Origin: Oceanirhabdus seepicola | Lineage (GTDB): Bacteria > Bacillota > Clostridia > Clostridiales > Clostridiaceae | Assembly (NCBI RefSeq): GCF_023684385.1 | Contig: NZ_JAGSOJ010000004.1 | Location: 434,001-498,000 of the forward strand | Direction of reading: 5' to 3' | Length of the DNA stretch: 64,000 bases | Part shown: positions 51,466-60,916 of the stretch, piece after piece | Position numbering within the stretch: position 1 is the first letter of the stretch | Layout: every line of letters begins with the position of its first letter | Made by a program: the position numbers and the translations under genes | Notes under the pieces: generated by a model | The model's database searches: none | Seen by the model: the letters and a program-made list of their open reading frames with translations, nothing else | What the model was told of the DNA's origin: nothing

Positions 51466-54009
51466 ATGAAATCAGTTGAAATAAAAAAAGATATTTATTG
51501 GGTAGGATCACTTGATCCTAATTTAAGAGTATTTGATATTATTATGTATACGCCCTTTGGAACCACTTACAATTCATACGTAGTTAAAGGCAGTGAAAAG
51601 ACTGCCTTATTTGAAACTGTTAAAGAAAAAACATTTGATCAATATATGGAAAGATTAAATCATCTAGGTATATCTATTGACAGTATTGATTATATTATCG
51701 TAGATCATACCGAACCAGATCATGCAGGTTCTGTTGCTAAGATTCTTGATTTAGCCCCAAATGCTAAGGTTGTTGGATCAATAACTGCTATTCAATTTTT
51801 GAAAAATATCGTTAATAAGCCTTTCCCTTATATTGAAGTGAAAGATGGAGACACTTTAAGCTTAGGGGATAAAACTTTAAAATTTATTAGTGCTCCTTTT
51901 TTACACTGGCCTGATTCAATGTACACTTATATTGAAGAGGATAAGATATTAATGACTTGTGATTCATTTGGAAGCCATTACTGTAGTGAAGGAATATTTA
52001 ATGACAAAATTGAGAACCAAGAAAATTACATGGAAGCACTAGAATATTATTTCAATATGATAATGGGTCCTTTCAAGAAATATGTTTTAAAGGCTATTGA
52101 GAATATTGAACATCTTGATGTTGACATTATATGTCCTGGACACGGTCCAATTTTACGAGATAACCCCAGAAAGATTGTTGATATATATAAAAAGTGGAGC
52201 GAAGGATATGCTGTTGAAAATATTATACCTAAGATAACTCTTTGTTATGTTTCAGCTTACGGATACACTGAAGAAATGGCTAAAAAAATTGTAGAAGGAA
52301 TTAAATCTGTTGGTGAATTTGATATAAGTCTTTACGATGTAATTCATCATGATTTGAATGATATTTTATCAAGAATAAATAATTCAGATGGATTATTATT
52401 TGGTACCCCAACAATTAATGGTGATGCCTTAAAACCCATATGGGATATATTGATAAATCTTAATCCATTAGTTCATGGTGGAAAAGTAGCTGGGGCATTC
52501 GGCTCATTTGGATGGAGTGGAGAAGGTGTTCCAAATGTTATGGAAAGATTGAAGCAAGTTAGACTAAACCTTACAGATTCTTTAAAATTTCCTTTTAAGC
52601 CAAACACAGAAGAACTGCAAGATGCATATATATATGGAATTGATTTTGCTAAGAAAATCAAAGAAAGCATCAAACCTAAAGATGGTTCAAAAATAACTAA
52701 GCATTGGAGATGCATTGTATGTAACGAAGTTTTTGATGGTGATACTCCACCTGAAACTTGCCCCGCTTGTGGTGCAACAGCTGAACAATTTGTTGAAGTT
52801 CATATTGAAAAAATTCAATTTATTTCTGATTTAGAAGAAGAACTTGTTATAATTGGTAATGGCGCAGCTGGCTTCTATGCTGCCGATGCTGCTAGAAAAC
52901 GCAACCCAAAATGTAATATAACAATTATAACTGGTGAAAATTCTATTTCATATTATAGACCTTTATTATCTGATGGACTTAGTGAAGATTTAAATGAAGA
53001 TGTATTCTACTTACAGAGTGAGGATTGGTATAAAGAAAATAATATTACCCTAATGTTAAACTCTATAGTTAGTCATATTAACAGTGATGATAAAGAGTTA
53101 ACAATCAATAATGATTCTATTATTAAGTACGATAAATTAATACTTGCAAATGGTAGTAGAAATTTTGTACCGCCTATTAAAGGAATTGATAAAAAAGGTG
53201 TATATACTCTTAAAGATTTAGACGATCTTAATAATATAAAAGCTAATCTTAATGATGTTGAAAATGTATTTATAATAGGTGGTGGACTAACTGGACTTGA
53301 AAGCGCATGGGAATTAAAACAATCAGGTTATAATGTTTCTGTTGCTGAACTTTCATCTAAATTATTATGCAAACAACTTGATTATGATTCTTCAAACTTA
53401 TTAAGAGAAGCAGTAACTAACTGTGATATAAATTTATATATGGAAAATTCAGTTGTTGAAATATTGGGAGACGATAAAGTAACTGGAGTGAAACTTCAGA
53501 ATGGCGAAGAATTACCCGTTGAACTCATAATATTCTCAATTGGTATAAGACCTAATATCGAAATAACTCAAGAAAGTAACATAGAAATCAATAGAGGAAT
53601 ACTTTTAAATTCAAGAATGGAAACATCAATAAAAGATATATATGCATGTGGTGACATAGCTGAATTTGATGGAATTGTGTATGGCAACTGGCCAGCTGCA
53701 ATTGAAATGGGTATGATTGCTGGTTCAAATGCTATTGGTGATAAATTAAACTTCCAAAACTTTATCTCATCAACTGCTTTCAGTGCCATGAATGTTGAAA
53801 TATTCTCTTGTGGTGTAGTATTTGGAGATAATCTTGAGGAGTTAATCAGAGTTGATAAAATTAATAAAACTATGAAGAAATTATTTTTTAAACAAGGAAA
53901 AATAGTTGGCGGTATACTATTTGGAAATGTAAGCAAATCAGTTGCTTTATCACAAAGTATTGAAAAAAATATAACTTTAGAAAAAGTTTTATCATTAAAT
54001 ATCCTATAA
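51466..54009 (+). CDS. Flavodiiron protein fused to rubredoxin and NADH:rubredoxin oxidoreductase
   Basis: 847 residues from the ATG at 51466 (AGGAG 8 bases upstream). Domains: metallo-beta-lactamase-like diiron domain (1-250; DHTEPDHAGS ligands, and PGHGPI), flavodoxin (about 255-395; SAYGYTEEMAKK FMN loop), rubredoxin (about 410-448; WRCIVCNEVFDG and CPACGA), and an FAD/NAD reductase (about 455-847; GNGAAGFYAADAA, GGGLTGLESAWE, ACGDIAEF). This is the class F flavodiiron build known from Clostridioides difficile: one chain passes NADH electrons to O2 or peroxide, protecting an anaerobe. Confidence 0.93.
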   Translation: MKSVEIKKDIYWVGSLDPNLRVFDIIMYTPFGTTYNSYVVKGSEKTALFETVKEKTFDQYMERLNHLGISIDSIDYIIVDHTEPDHAGSVAKILDLAPNAKVVGSITAIQFLKNIVNKPFPYIEVKDGDTLSLGDKTLKFISAPFLHWPDSMYTYIEEDKILMTCDSFGSHYCSEGIFNDKIENQENYMEALEYYFNMIMGPFKKYVLKAIENIEHLDVDIICPGHGPILRDNPRKIVDIYKKWSEGYAVENIIPKITLCYVSAYGYTEEMAKKIVEGIKSVGEFDISLYDVIHHDLNDILSRINNSDGLLFGTPTINGDALKPIWDILINLNPLVHGGKVAGAFGSFGWSGEGVPNVMERLKQVRLNLTDSLKFPFKPNTEELQDAYIYGIDFAKKIKESIKPKDGSKITKHWRCIVCNEVFDGDTPPETCPACGATAEQFVEVHIEKIQFISDLEEELVIIGNGAAGFYAADAARKRNPKCNITIITGENSISYYRPLLSDGLSEDLNEDVFYLQSEDWYKENNITLMLNSIVSHINSDDKELTINNDSIIKYDKLILANGSRNFVPPIKGIDKKGVYTLKDLDDLNNIKANLNDVENVFIIGGGLTGLESAWELKQSGYNVSVAELSSKLLCKQLDYDSSNLLREAVTNCDINLYMENSVVEILGDDKVTGVKLQNGEELPVELIIFSIGIRPNIEITQESNIEINRGILLNSRMETSIKDIYACGDIAEFDGIVYGNWPAAIEMGMIAGSNAIGDKLNFQNFISSTAFSAMNVEIFSCGVVFGDNLEELIRVDKINKTMKKLFFKQGKIVGGILFGNVSKSVALSQSIEKNITLEKVLSLNIL

Positions 54010-54043
54010 AAAATTAAAAACCTTTGAAAAAAGTTGAGAAAAG

Positions 54044-54073
54044 AAAAGAACGGCAAGAATTTGCCGTTCTTTT
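54044..54073. terminator. Bidirectional terminator
   Basis: AAAAGAACGGCAA/TTGCCGTTCTTTT with a 4-base loop; ends the plus-strand flavodiiron gene and overlaps the stop codon of the minus-strand lipoprotein gene. Confidence 0.85.
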
Positions 54074-54260
54074 AGATATTAATATTATATCTTTCTAAAA
54101 TATTTGAAGAAGAATCCTCTTTTTTCTCTTCTTCTTTTTGGTTATTTTTTTTGTTCTCATTTTTCTTGTTCTCATTCTTTTTTTCAGTCTGACATGAGGA
54201 AAAACTAATAACCATAAAAATAACTAATAATATAGCAGCTATAATTTCTCTTTTTTTCAT
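54072..54260 (-). CDS. Small lipoprotein with charged tail
   Basis: 62 residues from the ATG at 54260 (GGAGG 8 bases upstream). A signal peptide (about 1-21) ends with lipobox SFSSC, followed by a low-complexity Lys/Asn/Glu tail containing a KKNENKKNENKKNN repeat and a short C-terminal LERYNINI. Function unknown. It is 57 bp downstream of the P-loop kinase-like gene in the same direction. Confidence 0.7.
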   Translation of the reverse strand: MKKREIIAAILLVIFMVISFSSCQTEKKNENKKNENKKNNQKEEEKKEDSSSNILERYNINI

Positions 54261-54317
54261 ATTGATTAACCTCCGTGATTTTATTTTTCCCTTCAAGGAA
54301 AATAAAATTCATAGAAA

Positions 54318-56051
54318 TTAATCTTTAATCAAATCAAATAACTTACGAGCTGCAGCCTTTGGCCCTTCCTTTTCTTTTCCTGATATACCAAGAAGGGTTC
54401 TTATTTGACCAACCTTAATTCCTTTTTTATAGAAAGCTTTAAAATATCTATCTATAAGTATATCCGTTTGTTCTTGTCTTTGTATTGGTCCAAATGGATT
54501 AGCAAAATAAGATGTAACTAAACCAGTCTCTGTAGTAGTCCCTTTTGCTATTCTTGCTCCTTCTTTAAACACCTGTATTGCTTTGTCAACATTATCAAAG
54601 AACTCAATTTCTTCTCCTTCTTCATAATTGTTTGCATAAAAAATATAATCCACTAGTCTACCACATGTTATCTCATGATATGTTGAAATAGGAATAATAA
54701 CTCTAGCATTTACCTTGTCTGGATTCATAAAAATACTTCTATCAATTTCTTTATATGCATATCCAATATCTAAATCATCTAACCTAACAAAAGCTCCTGT
54801 CTCAGTTCCATATCCTATTATATTTCCTTTTCCTTCAAGCTTTAACACTCCCATATCGTCAAAGACTATACTCATCTCTTTTACATATTCTTCACTAAGA
54901 CTTCTAAAAGCTTCTAAGCTCTCTGATTTACCAGCCCCACTATCTCCAACAATAACAACATTAATTACTTTCCCACTCTTCAGAGTTATTCTCACCATAG
55001 CTCCATGAATAGGAAGATACTCATTCTCAATCATTCTAACGTTATGAAGTGTCAATATCATTTTCTTCATGTATCCAAAATAATCTATGTCCTCATGATA
55101 ATTTGCAAATCCTATCATGATATCATTGTCTTTATCATTATAAAATGCCGTTCTCATCTCTTCATGACCATCTTTTGCTCCAAAAACATATATTATATCT
55201 GGTTTTTTATTTGTATATTCCTCTTCTTTAGCTAACTCAAATAAGTTACATAAAGTTAATCCTAATGACATGAAATCTCTGTGAAAATATACATATGCCA
55301 ATAATTCTCCAACCTTGGCAGGATAACAGAACCAATGATCTTCATTTATTCTTATATATTCAAGTGGATTGCTATATGTCTCCGTAAATGTGCCTGTTCT
55401 CTTATTCTTTTTGGGATACGTTATGAATGGGGGTTGAAGAATTACCTCCTCTATAAAAGGTACCTTACTCAAAAATTCATATTCGTCTGGTGTATTCCAT
55501 TTTATATTATTAACAATTATTCCTGCATTAGCACCAGCTGGAATTTGTCTATATACTCTATGCTTATATCCATTTACAGTCTCTTCTATTCTTCTATAAG
55601 TATCTAATACTAATTTAGTAAAGTTATTATTCGCTTCAATAAAACTCACATTCTGTATTCCTTTACCAACTCTATTATTCTGTATAATTGCATATCTTTC
55701 AATTTTTCTCCAAAAACTATATGCACCTTCTATAAATTCAATTAGTAATTCTTTATTAGTGAAAATCGACTTATATTTTTCATTCAACCTAATAATTTCT
55801 TCTACTTCAAAAACTAACAGTAATTTAAAAATATCTTTTAAATATTCCTTTAATTCATTTTCATCTTCCATCTTGCTGCAATCAATTAGATGTCTATAGA
55901 TTGTATTATCGTTTTTCTTTATTTTCTTAATATAAGATGTTATAACTCTATCAAAGCCATAACTATCTAATAATTGTTCTCCAGTCTCGCAGTACTTCAT
56001 AGTAAAATTAATCATTGCATTCTCTCTACTTAATGAAAATCCTTTTTTCAT
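54318..56051 (-). CDS. PEP-carboxykinase-like P-loop protein
   Basis: 577 residues. The C-terminal half has a PEPCK/HPr-kinase-type nucleotide site: VVIVGDSGAGKSESLEA (P-loop at about 366-373) and IVFDDMGVLKL (metal-binding Asp pair), then VNARVIIPISTYHEI. The N-terminal 300 residues are helical with no domain I can name. Similar clostridial genes are annotated as ATP-dependent PEP carboxykinase-like, but the length and N-terminus differ from true PckA, so gluconeogenic activity should not be assumed. It could equally be a protein or small-molecule kinase. Confidence 0.7.
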   Translation of the reverse strand: MKKGFSLSRENAMINFTMKYCETGEQLLDSYGFDRVITSYIKKIKKNDNTIYRHLIDCSKMEDENELKEYLKDIFKLLLVFEVEEIIRLNEKYKSIFTNKELLIEFIEGAYSFWRKIERYAIIQNNRVGKGIQNVSFIEANNNFTKLVLDTYRRIEETVNGYKHRVYRQIPAGANAGIIVNNIKWNTPDEYEFLSKVPFIEEVILQPPFITYPKKNKRTGTFTETYSNPLEYIRINEDHWFCYPAKVGELLAYVYFHRDFMSLGLTLCNLFELAKEEEYTNKKPDIIYVFGAKDGHEEMRTAFYNDKDNDIMIGFANYHEDIDYFGYMKKMILTLHNVRMIENEYLPIHGAMVRITLKSGKVINVVIVGDSGAGKSESLEAFRSLSEEYVKEMSIVFDDMGVLKLEGKGNIIGYGTETGAFVRLDDLDIGYAYKEIDRSIFMNPDKVNARVIIPISTYHEITCGRLVDYIFYANNYEEGEEIEFFDNVDKAIQVFKEGARIAKGTTTETGLVTSYFANPFGPIQRQEQTDILIDRYFKAFYKKGIKVGQIRTLLGISGKEKEGPKAAARKLFDLIKD

Positions 56052-56285
56052 TTAATCCCTCCTGAGTTTTCTAATCTATTTATTATTATAATACTTTCAG
56101 TCGGATAATTCAAAAAATTGCAAGATTATTCTCTTAAAATTTCATTCACACCTTTGTAAAATATTAACATTTCGTTAAATCTTATTTCTTTTTTTATTCT
56201 TCTGTACTTTATTTAAAAGTAGTAGTATTATAAATATAGTATAATTTTTAGAGTATATCGTTAAAGATAGTTAGGGGTGATTATT

Positions 56286-57398
56286 TTGAATAAGTTCCAT
56301 TATTTAATGCCTACAGAGATATTGTGTAATCAAGATGTTGTAAGGGAGAATAGCAATATTTTTAAATCTTTAGGCAATAAAGTTTGCATTATGACAGGCG
56401 CTAACTCTTCGAAAAAAAATGGTTCTTTAAACGACACTATATATTCTCTTGATAAAGAGAATATTGAATATATTGTATTTGATTCTGTAGAAGAAAATCC
56501 GTCTGTTGAAAATATCATTAATGCTTTTAATGCTGTTAAAAAAGAGCAGATAGATTTTATAATTGGTATTGGCGGCGGATCACCAATAGATGCTTCTAAA
56601 GCCTTAGCAATTTTGTTAAAAAATCCTGAGATGGATCCATATAAAATCTTTGAGATTAGCGACCTTGAATCTATACCTGTAGTTGCTATACCAACAACTG
56701 CTGGTACTGGTACAGAAACTACTCCTTATGCAATATTGACTGATAATCGTGTTGGTACTAAAAGAAACTTTAATCAGAAAGTTTTTCCTAAATATGCATT
56801 GTTAGATCCATCATATCTCATTGGAACGCCAGATGAGATTACTATAAACACGGCAATTGATGCTTTATCACACCTTATAGAAGGTTATTTATCTGTAGAT
56901 TCAAATGTATTCAGTGATTTTACTGCTGAAAAAGGATTTGATGTATTTAATGATTGTATTGACTCACTTTTAGCAAATGATTTTCCTTATGCTATAAGAG
57001 AAAAACTGCTATTAGCATCTACGCTTGCAGGAGTTGTTATATCTCAGTCAGGTACTTCTCTACCACATGGTATGGGATATCCGTTGACTTATCATCATAA
57101 AACACCTCATGGTAAAGCTAATGGGCTACTTTTAAAAGCATATTTGAACTTTTGTTATGAAAACATAACTTTACGACGTAAAGTTGAAACCATACTAGAT
57201 TTATTAGATTTTGATACAGTAGATCAATTTGGTCAATTTATCAAACAACTTATGCCAAATAATTGCTGCATTAGTGAAAGTGATTTAAGAAAATATACTC
57301 TTTCAATGATGAAAAATGAAGGCAAACTAAAAAAACATGCAGGTCCTGTTGAAGAAAAGGATATTTATGAGATTTATATAAATAGCTTAACGCTATAA
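56286..57398 (+). CDS. Iron-dependent alcohol dehydrogenase
   Basis: 370 residues from a TTG at 56286 (GGGG 8 bases upstream; a GTG 9 bp earlier overlaps the site). FIIGIGGGSPIDASKA (NAD site, about 94-109), PTTAGTGTETTPYA (about 137-150) and the iron ligands Asp in IDALSHLIEG, His in LPHGMGYPLTYHHKTPHG are all present. Family III alcohol dehydrogenases reduce aldehydes to alcohols in fermentation. No partner fermentation genes are adjacent; it stands alone with its own terminator. Confidence 0.9.
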   Translation: MNKFHYLMPTEILCNQDVVRENSNIFKSLGNKVCIMTGANSSKKNGSLNDTIYSLDKENIEYIVFDSVEENPSVENIINAFNAVKKEQIDFIIGIGGGSPIDASKALAILLKNPEMDPYKIFEISDLESIPVVAIPTTAGTGTETTPYAILTDNRVGTKRNFNQKVFPKYALLDPSYLIGTPDEITINTAIDALSHLIEGYLSVDSNVFSDFTAEKGFDVFNDCIDSLLANDFPYAIREKLLLASTLAGVVISQSGTSLPHGMGYPLTYHHKTPHGKANGLLLKAYLNFCYENITLRRKVETILDLLDFDTVDQFGQFIKQLMPNNCCISESDLRKYTLSMMKNEGKLKKHAGPVEEKDIYEIYINSLTL

Positions 57399-57426
57399 CA
57401 AAAGCACGGCATAGCCGTGCTTTTGT
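57398..57426 (+). terminator. Rho-independent terminator
   Basis: ACAAAAGCACGGC/GCCGTGCTTTTGT with a 3-base loop, directly after the alcohol dehydrogenase stop codon. Confidence 0.85.
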
Positions 57427-57682
57427 TAATGTATAATTGATAATGTATAATGGATAATGATGGTTGTTTCTGCTTTTGCAGAAACTAAATTGTATTGTTC
57501 TTTAGAACAAGATGTTTTTACTCATTTTATCTGCGATAAAATATTGTATTTAAAATACAAGGTTTCATCCTTAGATGAAACGAGTGAATCCCTATTGTAC
57601 ACAGAACAATACAATTAAAATTTCAGGAACTGAAATGTCCATCATTCTCCATTATCAATTATCCATTATCCATTTCTTTTAT
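57427..57682. repeat. Multi-hairpin repeat element, complete copy 1
   Basis: About 255 bp with degenerate inverted ends (GTATAATTGATAATGTATAA / CATTATCAATTATCCATTAT-like) and six internal hairpins: TTTCTG/CAGAAA, TTGTTC/GAACAA, ATTTTATC/GATAAAAT, GTTTCAT/ATGAAAC, ATTGT/ACAAT and ATTTCAG/CTGAAAT. Two of them are followed by GAGTAAAA-like sequence in opposite directions. No coding capacity. A second full copy is at 63005-63254; partial copies are at 37952-38064 and 27821-27862. Confidence 0.75.
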
Positions 57683-57689
57683 GTTTTTA

Positions 57690-58679
57690 TCAGTCGTCAT
57701 CTCTTACAAACATTATACAACCTACTGGAATTAATTCTCCATCGCATAGGAAAGGTTCTTTTTCAATTCTCATAATCTTATCTTGAGGTTGAGTTTTCTT
57801 ACCTTTATCCTCATATGATTTCCCTTCCATTGTACCAGCATCATAAGCGTAAATCATAACAATTTTCTTATCTACCCATCTTCCTTCTTCAATTAAACAT
57901 ACACTATCAAGACCAGTGAACCAATCTGGGCTAGGTCCTATCATTGCAGCCATTGAAACCATTGGATATTCTTCACACACTTCTATTTCTGTTTTTCTCT
58001 CTTTATCCGAACTTTTTCCACCTTTTATAAAAAATTTATCATCGATTCCGCCTTTTTTCTTCATCTTTGAAATTTCCTTTTCAAGATGACCATTTTTTCC
58101 TGTTTCAGCTAGTTTAGCTAATCCCTTTGAAGCCATATTGCCTTCTTTCCATAAACAAGCTTTTTTATTATGTACTATTCCCACAAATGTTGAGAAAGAA
58201 GCATCTTCAGGAAACTTATTTGGATGTGTTTTTTTATTCCATAAACTTTTAAATATCACTTTATACTCTATTTCTTCTTCTTCATCTTTATGGTCTATAG
58301 TTTCCGCTTCTTTTTCCTCTACAATTCTTCTGTCTTCTGTTTTATCTTTTTTATCTTCTATTGGTAGTTTTTCTTCATCAAACTTATTAGTATCTTCTTC
58401 TGATACAGTTCCTTTGTCTTCTAATTTACCATCTTTATCTTCTATTTGCAGTTTTTCTTCATCAATATTATCAGTATCTTTTTCTAATTGTTCCTCATTA
58501 TTATCTAAGAGCTTTCTTATTTTATTTAAAAACGTCTCTTCTTCCTCTACTATTATCTTATCTTCGTTCTTAAGTTCTGGATCTAATACATTATTTAATG
58601 CAAATGTATTTTGAATTTCACCTATAAATACAAAGCTAAAAATTAATATTAGTAATCCAAAATTTAATCTTTTAATCAT
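57690..58679 (-). CDS. Secreted Spondin_N-domain protein
   Basis: 329 residues with a signal peptide (about 1-27), a long acidic low-complexity linker (about 35-135) that contains a repeated EEKL.IEDK unit, and a C-terminal Spondin_N domain (about 138-325). Hallmarks: IFKSLWNKKTHPNKFPEDAS, ASKGLAKLAETG, MIGPSPDWFTGLDSVCL, YAYDAGTMEGKSYE. This fold, first known from animal F-spondin, binds calcium/carbohydrate-like ligands and also occurs in some bacteria. Role at the cell surface unknown. Monocistronic; AAGGAGG site. Confidence 0.82.
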   Translation of the reverse strand: MIKRLNFGLLILIFSFVFIGEIQNTFALNNVLDPELKNEDKIIVEEEETFLNKIRKLLDNNEEQLEKDTDNIDEEKLQIEDKDGKLEDKGTVSEEDTNKFDEEKLPIEDKKDKTEDRRIVEEKEAETIDHKDEEEEIEYKVIFKSLWNKKTHPNKFPEDASFSTFVGIVHNKKACLWKEGNMASKGLAKLAETGKNGHLEKEISKMKKKGGIDDKFFIKGGKSSDKERKTEIEVCEEYPMVSMAAMIGPSPDWFTGLDSVCLIEEGRWVDKKIVMIYAYDAGTMEGKSYEDKGKKTQPQDKIMRIEKEPFLCDGELIPVGCIMFVRDDD

Positions 58680-58764
58680 AATATATCCTCCTTAATTATT
58701 AATTTTTATTTACACGTTTATTTTATCCAAGTAACAATTAAATATGTGATATATATTTATGTAT

Positions 58765-59961
58765 CTATATCTCTACATTGATAATAATAGGTTTATCATC
58801 CTCAGTATAATAAATTCCTATTAAAGTCTCTTCATCAATCCATGAACAATCTCCAATAATCTTCATAAGATTTATATCTTTTACTTTATAGTATTGACCA
58901 TTACTTCCAATTATCCTATTGTTATATCTCTTACTTTTTATCAAACATCTATTTCCATTTATGCTAGGGATAATCATATCTAAATATTCATATTTAAAGG
59001 AATATTTATGAAGTCTGTTCTCTTCAATATTATAAATTATTGTGCTACTTTCATCGGATAGTAATATATTATGATTAACTTGCTTTACTACTTGAAATTG
59101 TTCTGCTACTTCATTCAACTTAGTCATTGCACCATTCTCGTATTCATATAATATCCCATTTTCAAAAGATATGAGCTTATTCTTATAGCTACTAAGAAAA
59201 TTACCTGCAATGACACATTCGGCTAGCTCATAATTTTCATCTCTTCTTATAACATACTTTTTGTTACCTTCAGCAAATACTTCCCCCTTATCTGTTATTA
59301 ATACTTTTTTTAGATAGTCTCTTTTGAAATCTATTTTATTAACTTCCAGTTTTTCTATATCAAAAACTACAATTTTCTTCCCTTCCTTATCAGCGTAAGT
59401 ATAATATTTTGAATTATAGGACCAACTATCGACAAAGTCTTCTATAGGATTCTCTGCAATTTTTATACCCGTGCCCTCTTTTACATCAATATAATAAACA
59501 TACTTTATATTGTCTTTCTCATTAAAAGAAGAGTAAATAATATTTTCACCTTTTCTATCTACACTAACTTCACTTCTATCGTTATCAAAATCATCTAATT
59601 TCCTTAAATCAATAAATCGTTCTTTCATGTTATTTTCACTATCTATATATATAATAAATTTAGTGTTGCTTAATATTATTTTCTTTTCATTAGAAAAAAC
59701 TATTCTCAACACCTCTTTTTCTGGAATATTATTGGTGATTTTTATTTCATATTTATCCTCATTTGTTTTTACAAAACTCTCATCATCTCTATTACTAAAT
59801 ACATCAATAACATCCTCTGGATTTAAATTTATCATTTTAACATCTTCTGACATAAAAACACTTTTAGATTTTTGCTCAAAATTTGAAACCCATAAAATAA
59901 AACTTAAAACCCCCATTATTACAATAATCGGGATTGTTAATACGCCTTTTGTATTTTTCAT
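58765..59961 (-). CDS. Membrane-anchored protein with beta-propeller-like ectodomain
   Basis: 398 residues: one N-terminal membrane anchor (about 8-25) and an extracellular region built of short repeated strands (for example YIDVKEGTGIKIAENP, DYLKKVLITDKGEVFAEG), reminiscent of WD40/TolB-type propellers. The family was not recognised. GGAGG 8 bases before the ATG. The next gene downstream is the Spondin_N protein; the one upstream is a small anchored protein. Possibly a cell-surface group. Confidence 0.65.
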   Translation of the reverse strand: MKNTKGVLTIPIIVIMGVLSFILWVSNFEQKSKSVFMSEDVKMINLNPEDVIDVFSNRDDESFVKTNEDKYEIKITNNIPEKEVLRIVFSNEKKIILSNTKFIIYIDSENNMKERFIDLRKLDDFDNDRSEVSVDRKGENIIYSSFNEKDNIKYVYYIDVKEGTGIKIAENPIEDFVDSWSYNSKYYTYADKEGKKIVVFDIEKLEVNKIDFKRDYLKKVLITDKGEVFAEGNKKYVIRRDENYELAECVIAGNFLSSYKNKLISFENGILYEYENGAMTKLNEVAEQFQVVKQVNHNILLSDESSTIIYNIEENRLHKYSFKYEYLDMIIPSINGNRCLIKSKRYNNRIIGSNGQYYKVKDINLMKIIGDCSWIDEETLIGIYYTEDDKPIIINVEI

Positions 59962-59979
59962 ATAAACGACTCCTCCAAC

Positions 59980-60183
59980 CTAATTCTTTTCTACAAGTTC
60001 TATCTTCTCCTTCTCCAATAGTCTGTTTTTTTCAATAGTCAAATGTTTATAAAAAATATCTTTTTTACTTCCTTCATTTTCTCTAGTTTTAATTCCTTCT
60101 TTATAAGCAATCAAGAAAAATATCCCAAATAATATAATTAGGAATAACCCAAAGATTATAAACATTTTAGAGTTCTTTTTCAC
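59980..60183 (-). CDS. Small single-pass membrane protein
   Basis: 67 residues, GTG start with AGAGGTGG 4 bases upstream. One membrane helix (about 7-26) followed by a charged helical tail (NRLLEKEKIELVEKN). 18 bp upstream of the propeller-like membrane protein gene, so likely co-transcribed. Function unknown. Confidence 0.6.
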   Translation of the reverse strand: MKKNSKMFIIFGLFLIILFGIFFLIAYKEGIKTRENEGSKKDIFYKHLTIEKNRLLEKEKIELVEKN

Positions 60184-60248
60184 AATACCACCTCTTATCT
60201 CTCTATATCATTCCCAATAATATTAAAATTTAATAACTAAACATAAAA

Positions 60249-60275
60249 AAAATGCACGCGGATGCGTGCATTTTT
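60249..60275 (-). terminator. Rho-independent terminator
   Basis: AATGCACGC/GCGTGCATT with a 4-base loop and flanking A/T runs; touches the stop codon of the YcgQ-like gene. Confidence 0.85.
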
Positions 60276-60916
60276 CACCTATAAATATATAGGTTTTTAA
60301 TTTTTTCATCTTTCTCTATTTCTGATATATATAATACCATCTCGCCTGAGACTAATCTTATATCACCTTTAACTTTGCATATTTTGCCTAAGTAATCCTC
60401 TATTCCTTCAGTATAACATTTTAATCCTATAACCTGTGAATCTGCTGCACAACAAGCCATAATTATTTTAGTAATGAAATACTCTCCCTCCGAGTTCTTT
60501 ATTATTGCTCCCTTTAACTCTAAGTTCATTCCGACTACCTCTTTATCATGGTGTATTCTATTATATATATCTAAAAATTCATCTTCATACTCACCATGAA
60601 CATGAACATGTACATGCTCATGTTTTTCTATAGGTTTATTATACATTATTCCCTTTAAATCAAAGTTATTTAAAAATATGAATCCCAATAATAATGGAAT
60701 AAAAAATATTCCCATAGACAATGTAGACTTTATATTTCCTTTATATAATATATCATAAATTAAAAGTAATACTAGCGCTATAATAGCTGCTTCAACCATA
60801 ATCACCATTCTTGGGTGTATCAGGAAAATTATTTTACCACTTACCACCATTGATAAAAAAAGTACTATCAACCCGATGAGTATAAGTGTCCATAATGAAA
60901 TATTGTTCTTCTTCAT
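60275..60916 (-). CDS. TIGR03943-family (YcgQ-like) membrane protein
   Basis: 213 residues: four N-terminal membrane helices (about 8-90), a His-rich stretch KHEHVHVHVHGEYEDE (about 97-112), and a soluble domain with MACCAADSQVIGLKCY. The family is the partner of YcgR-type permeases; both occur in zinc-limitation regulons of Bacilli. It overlaps the permease gene by 4 bp. The His stretch supports a metal-related role. The exact function is unknown. Confidence 0.8.
   Translation of the reverse strand: MKKNNISLWTLILIGLIVLFLSMVVSGKIIFLIHPRMVIMVEAAIIALVLLLIYDILYKGNIKSTLSMGIFFIPLLLGFIFLNNFDLKGIMYNKPIEKHEHVHVHVHGEYEDEFLDIYNRIHHDKEVVGMNLELKGAIIKNSEGEYFITKIIMACCAADSQVIGLKCYTEGIEDYLGKICKVKGDIRLVSGEMVLYISEIEKDEKIKNLYIYR

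Noticed and set aside
58138..58614. 158-codon plus-strand frame rich in serine
   Set aside because: It is the antisense of the Glu/Asp/Lys-rich linker of the Spondin_N protein, a low-complexity artefact.
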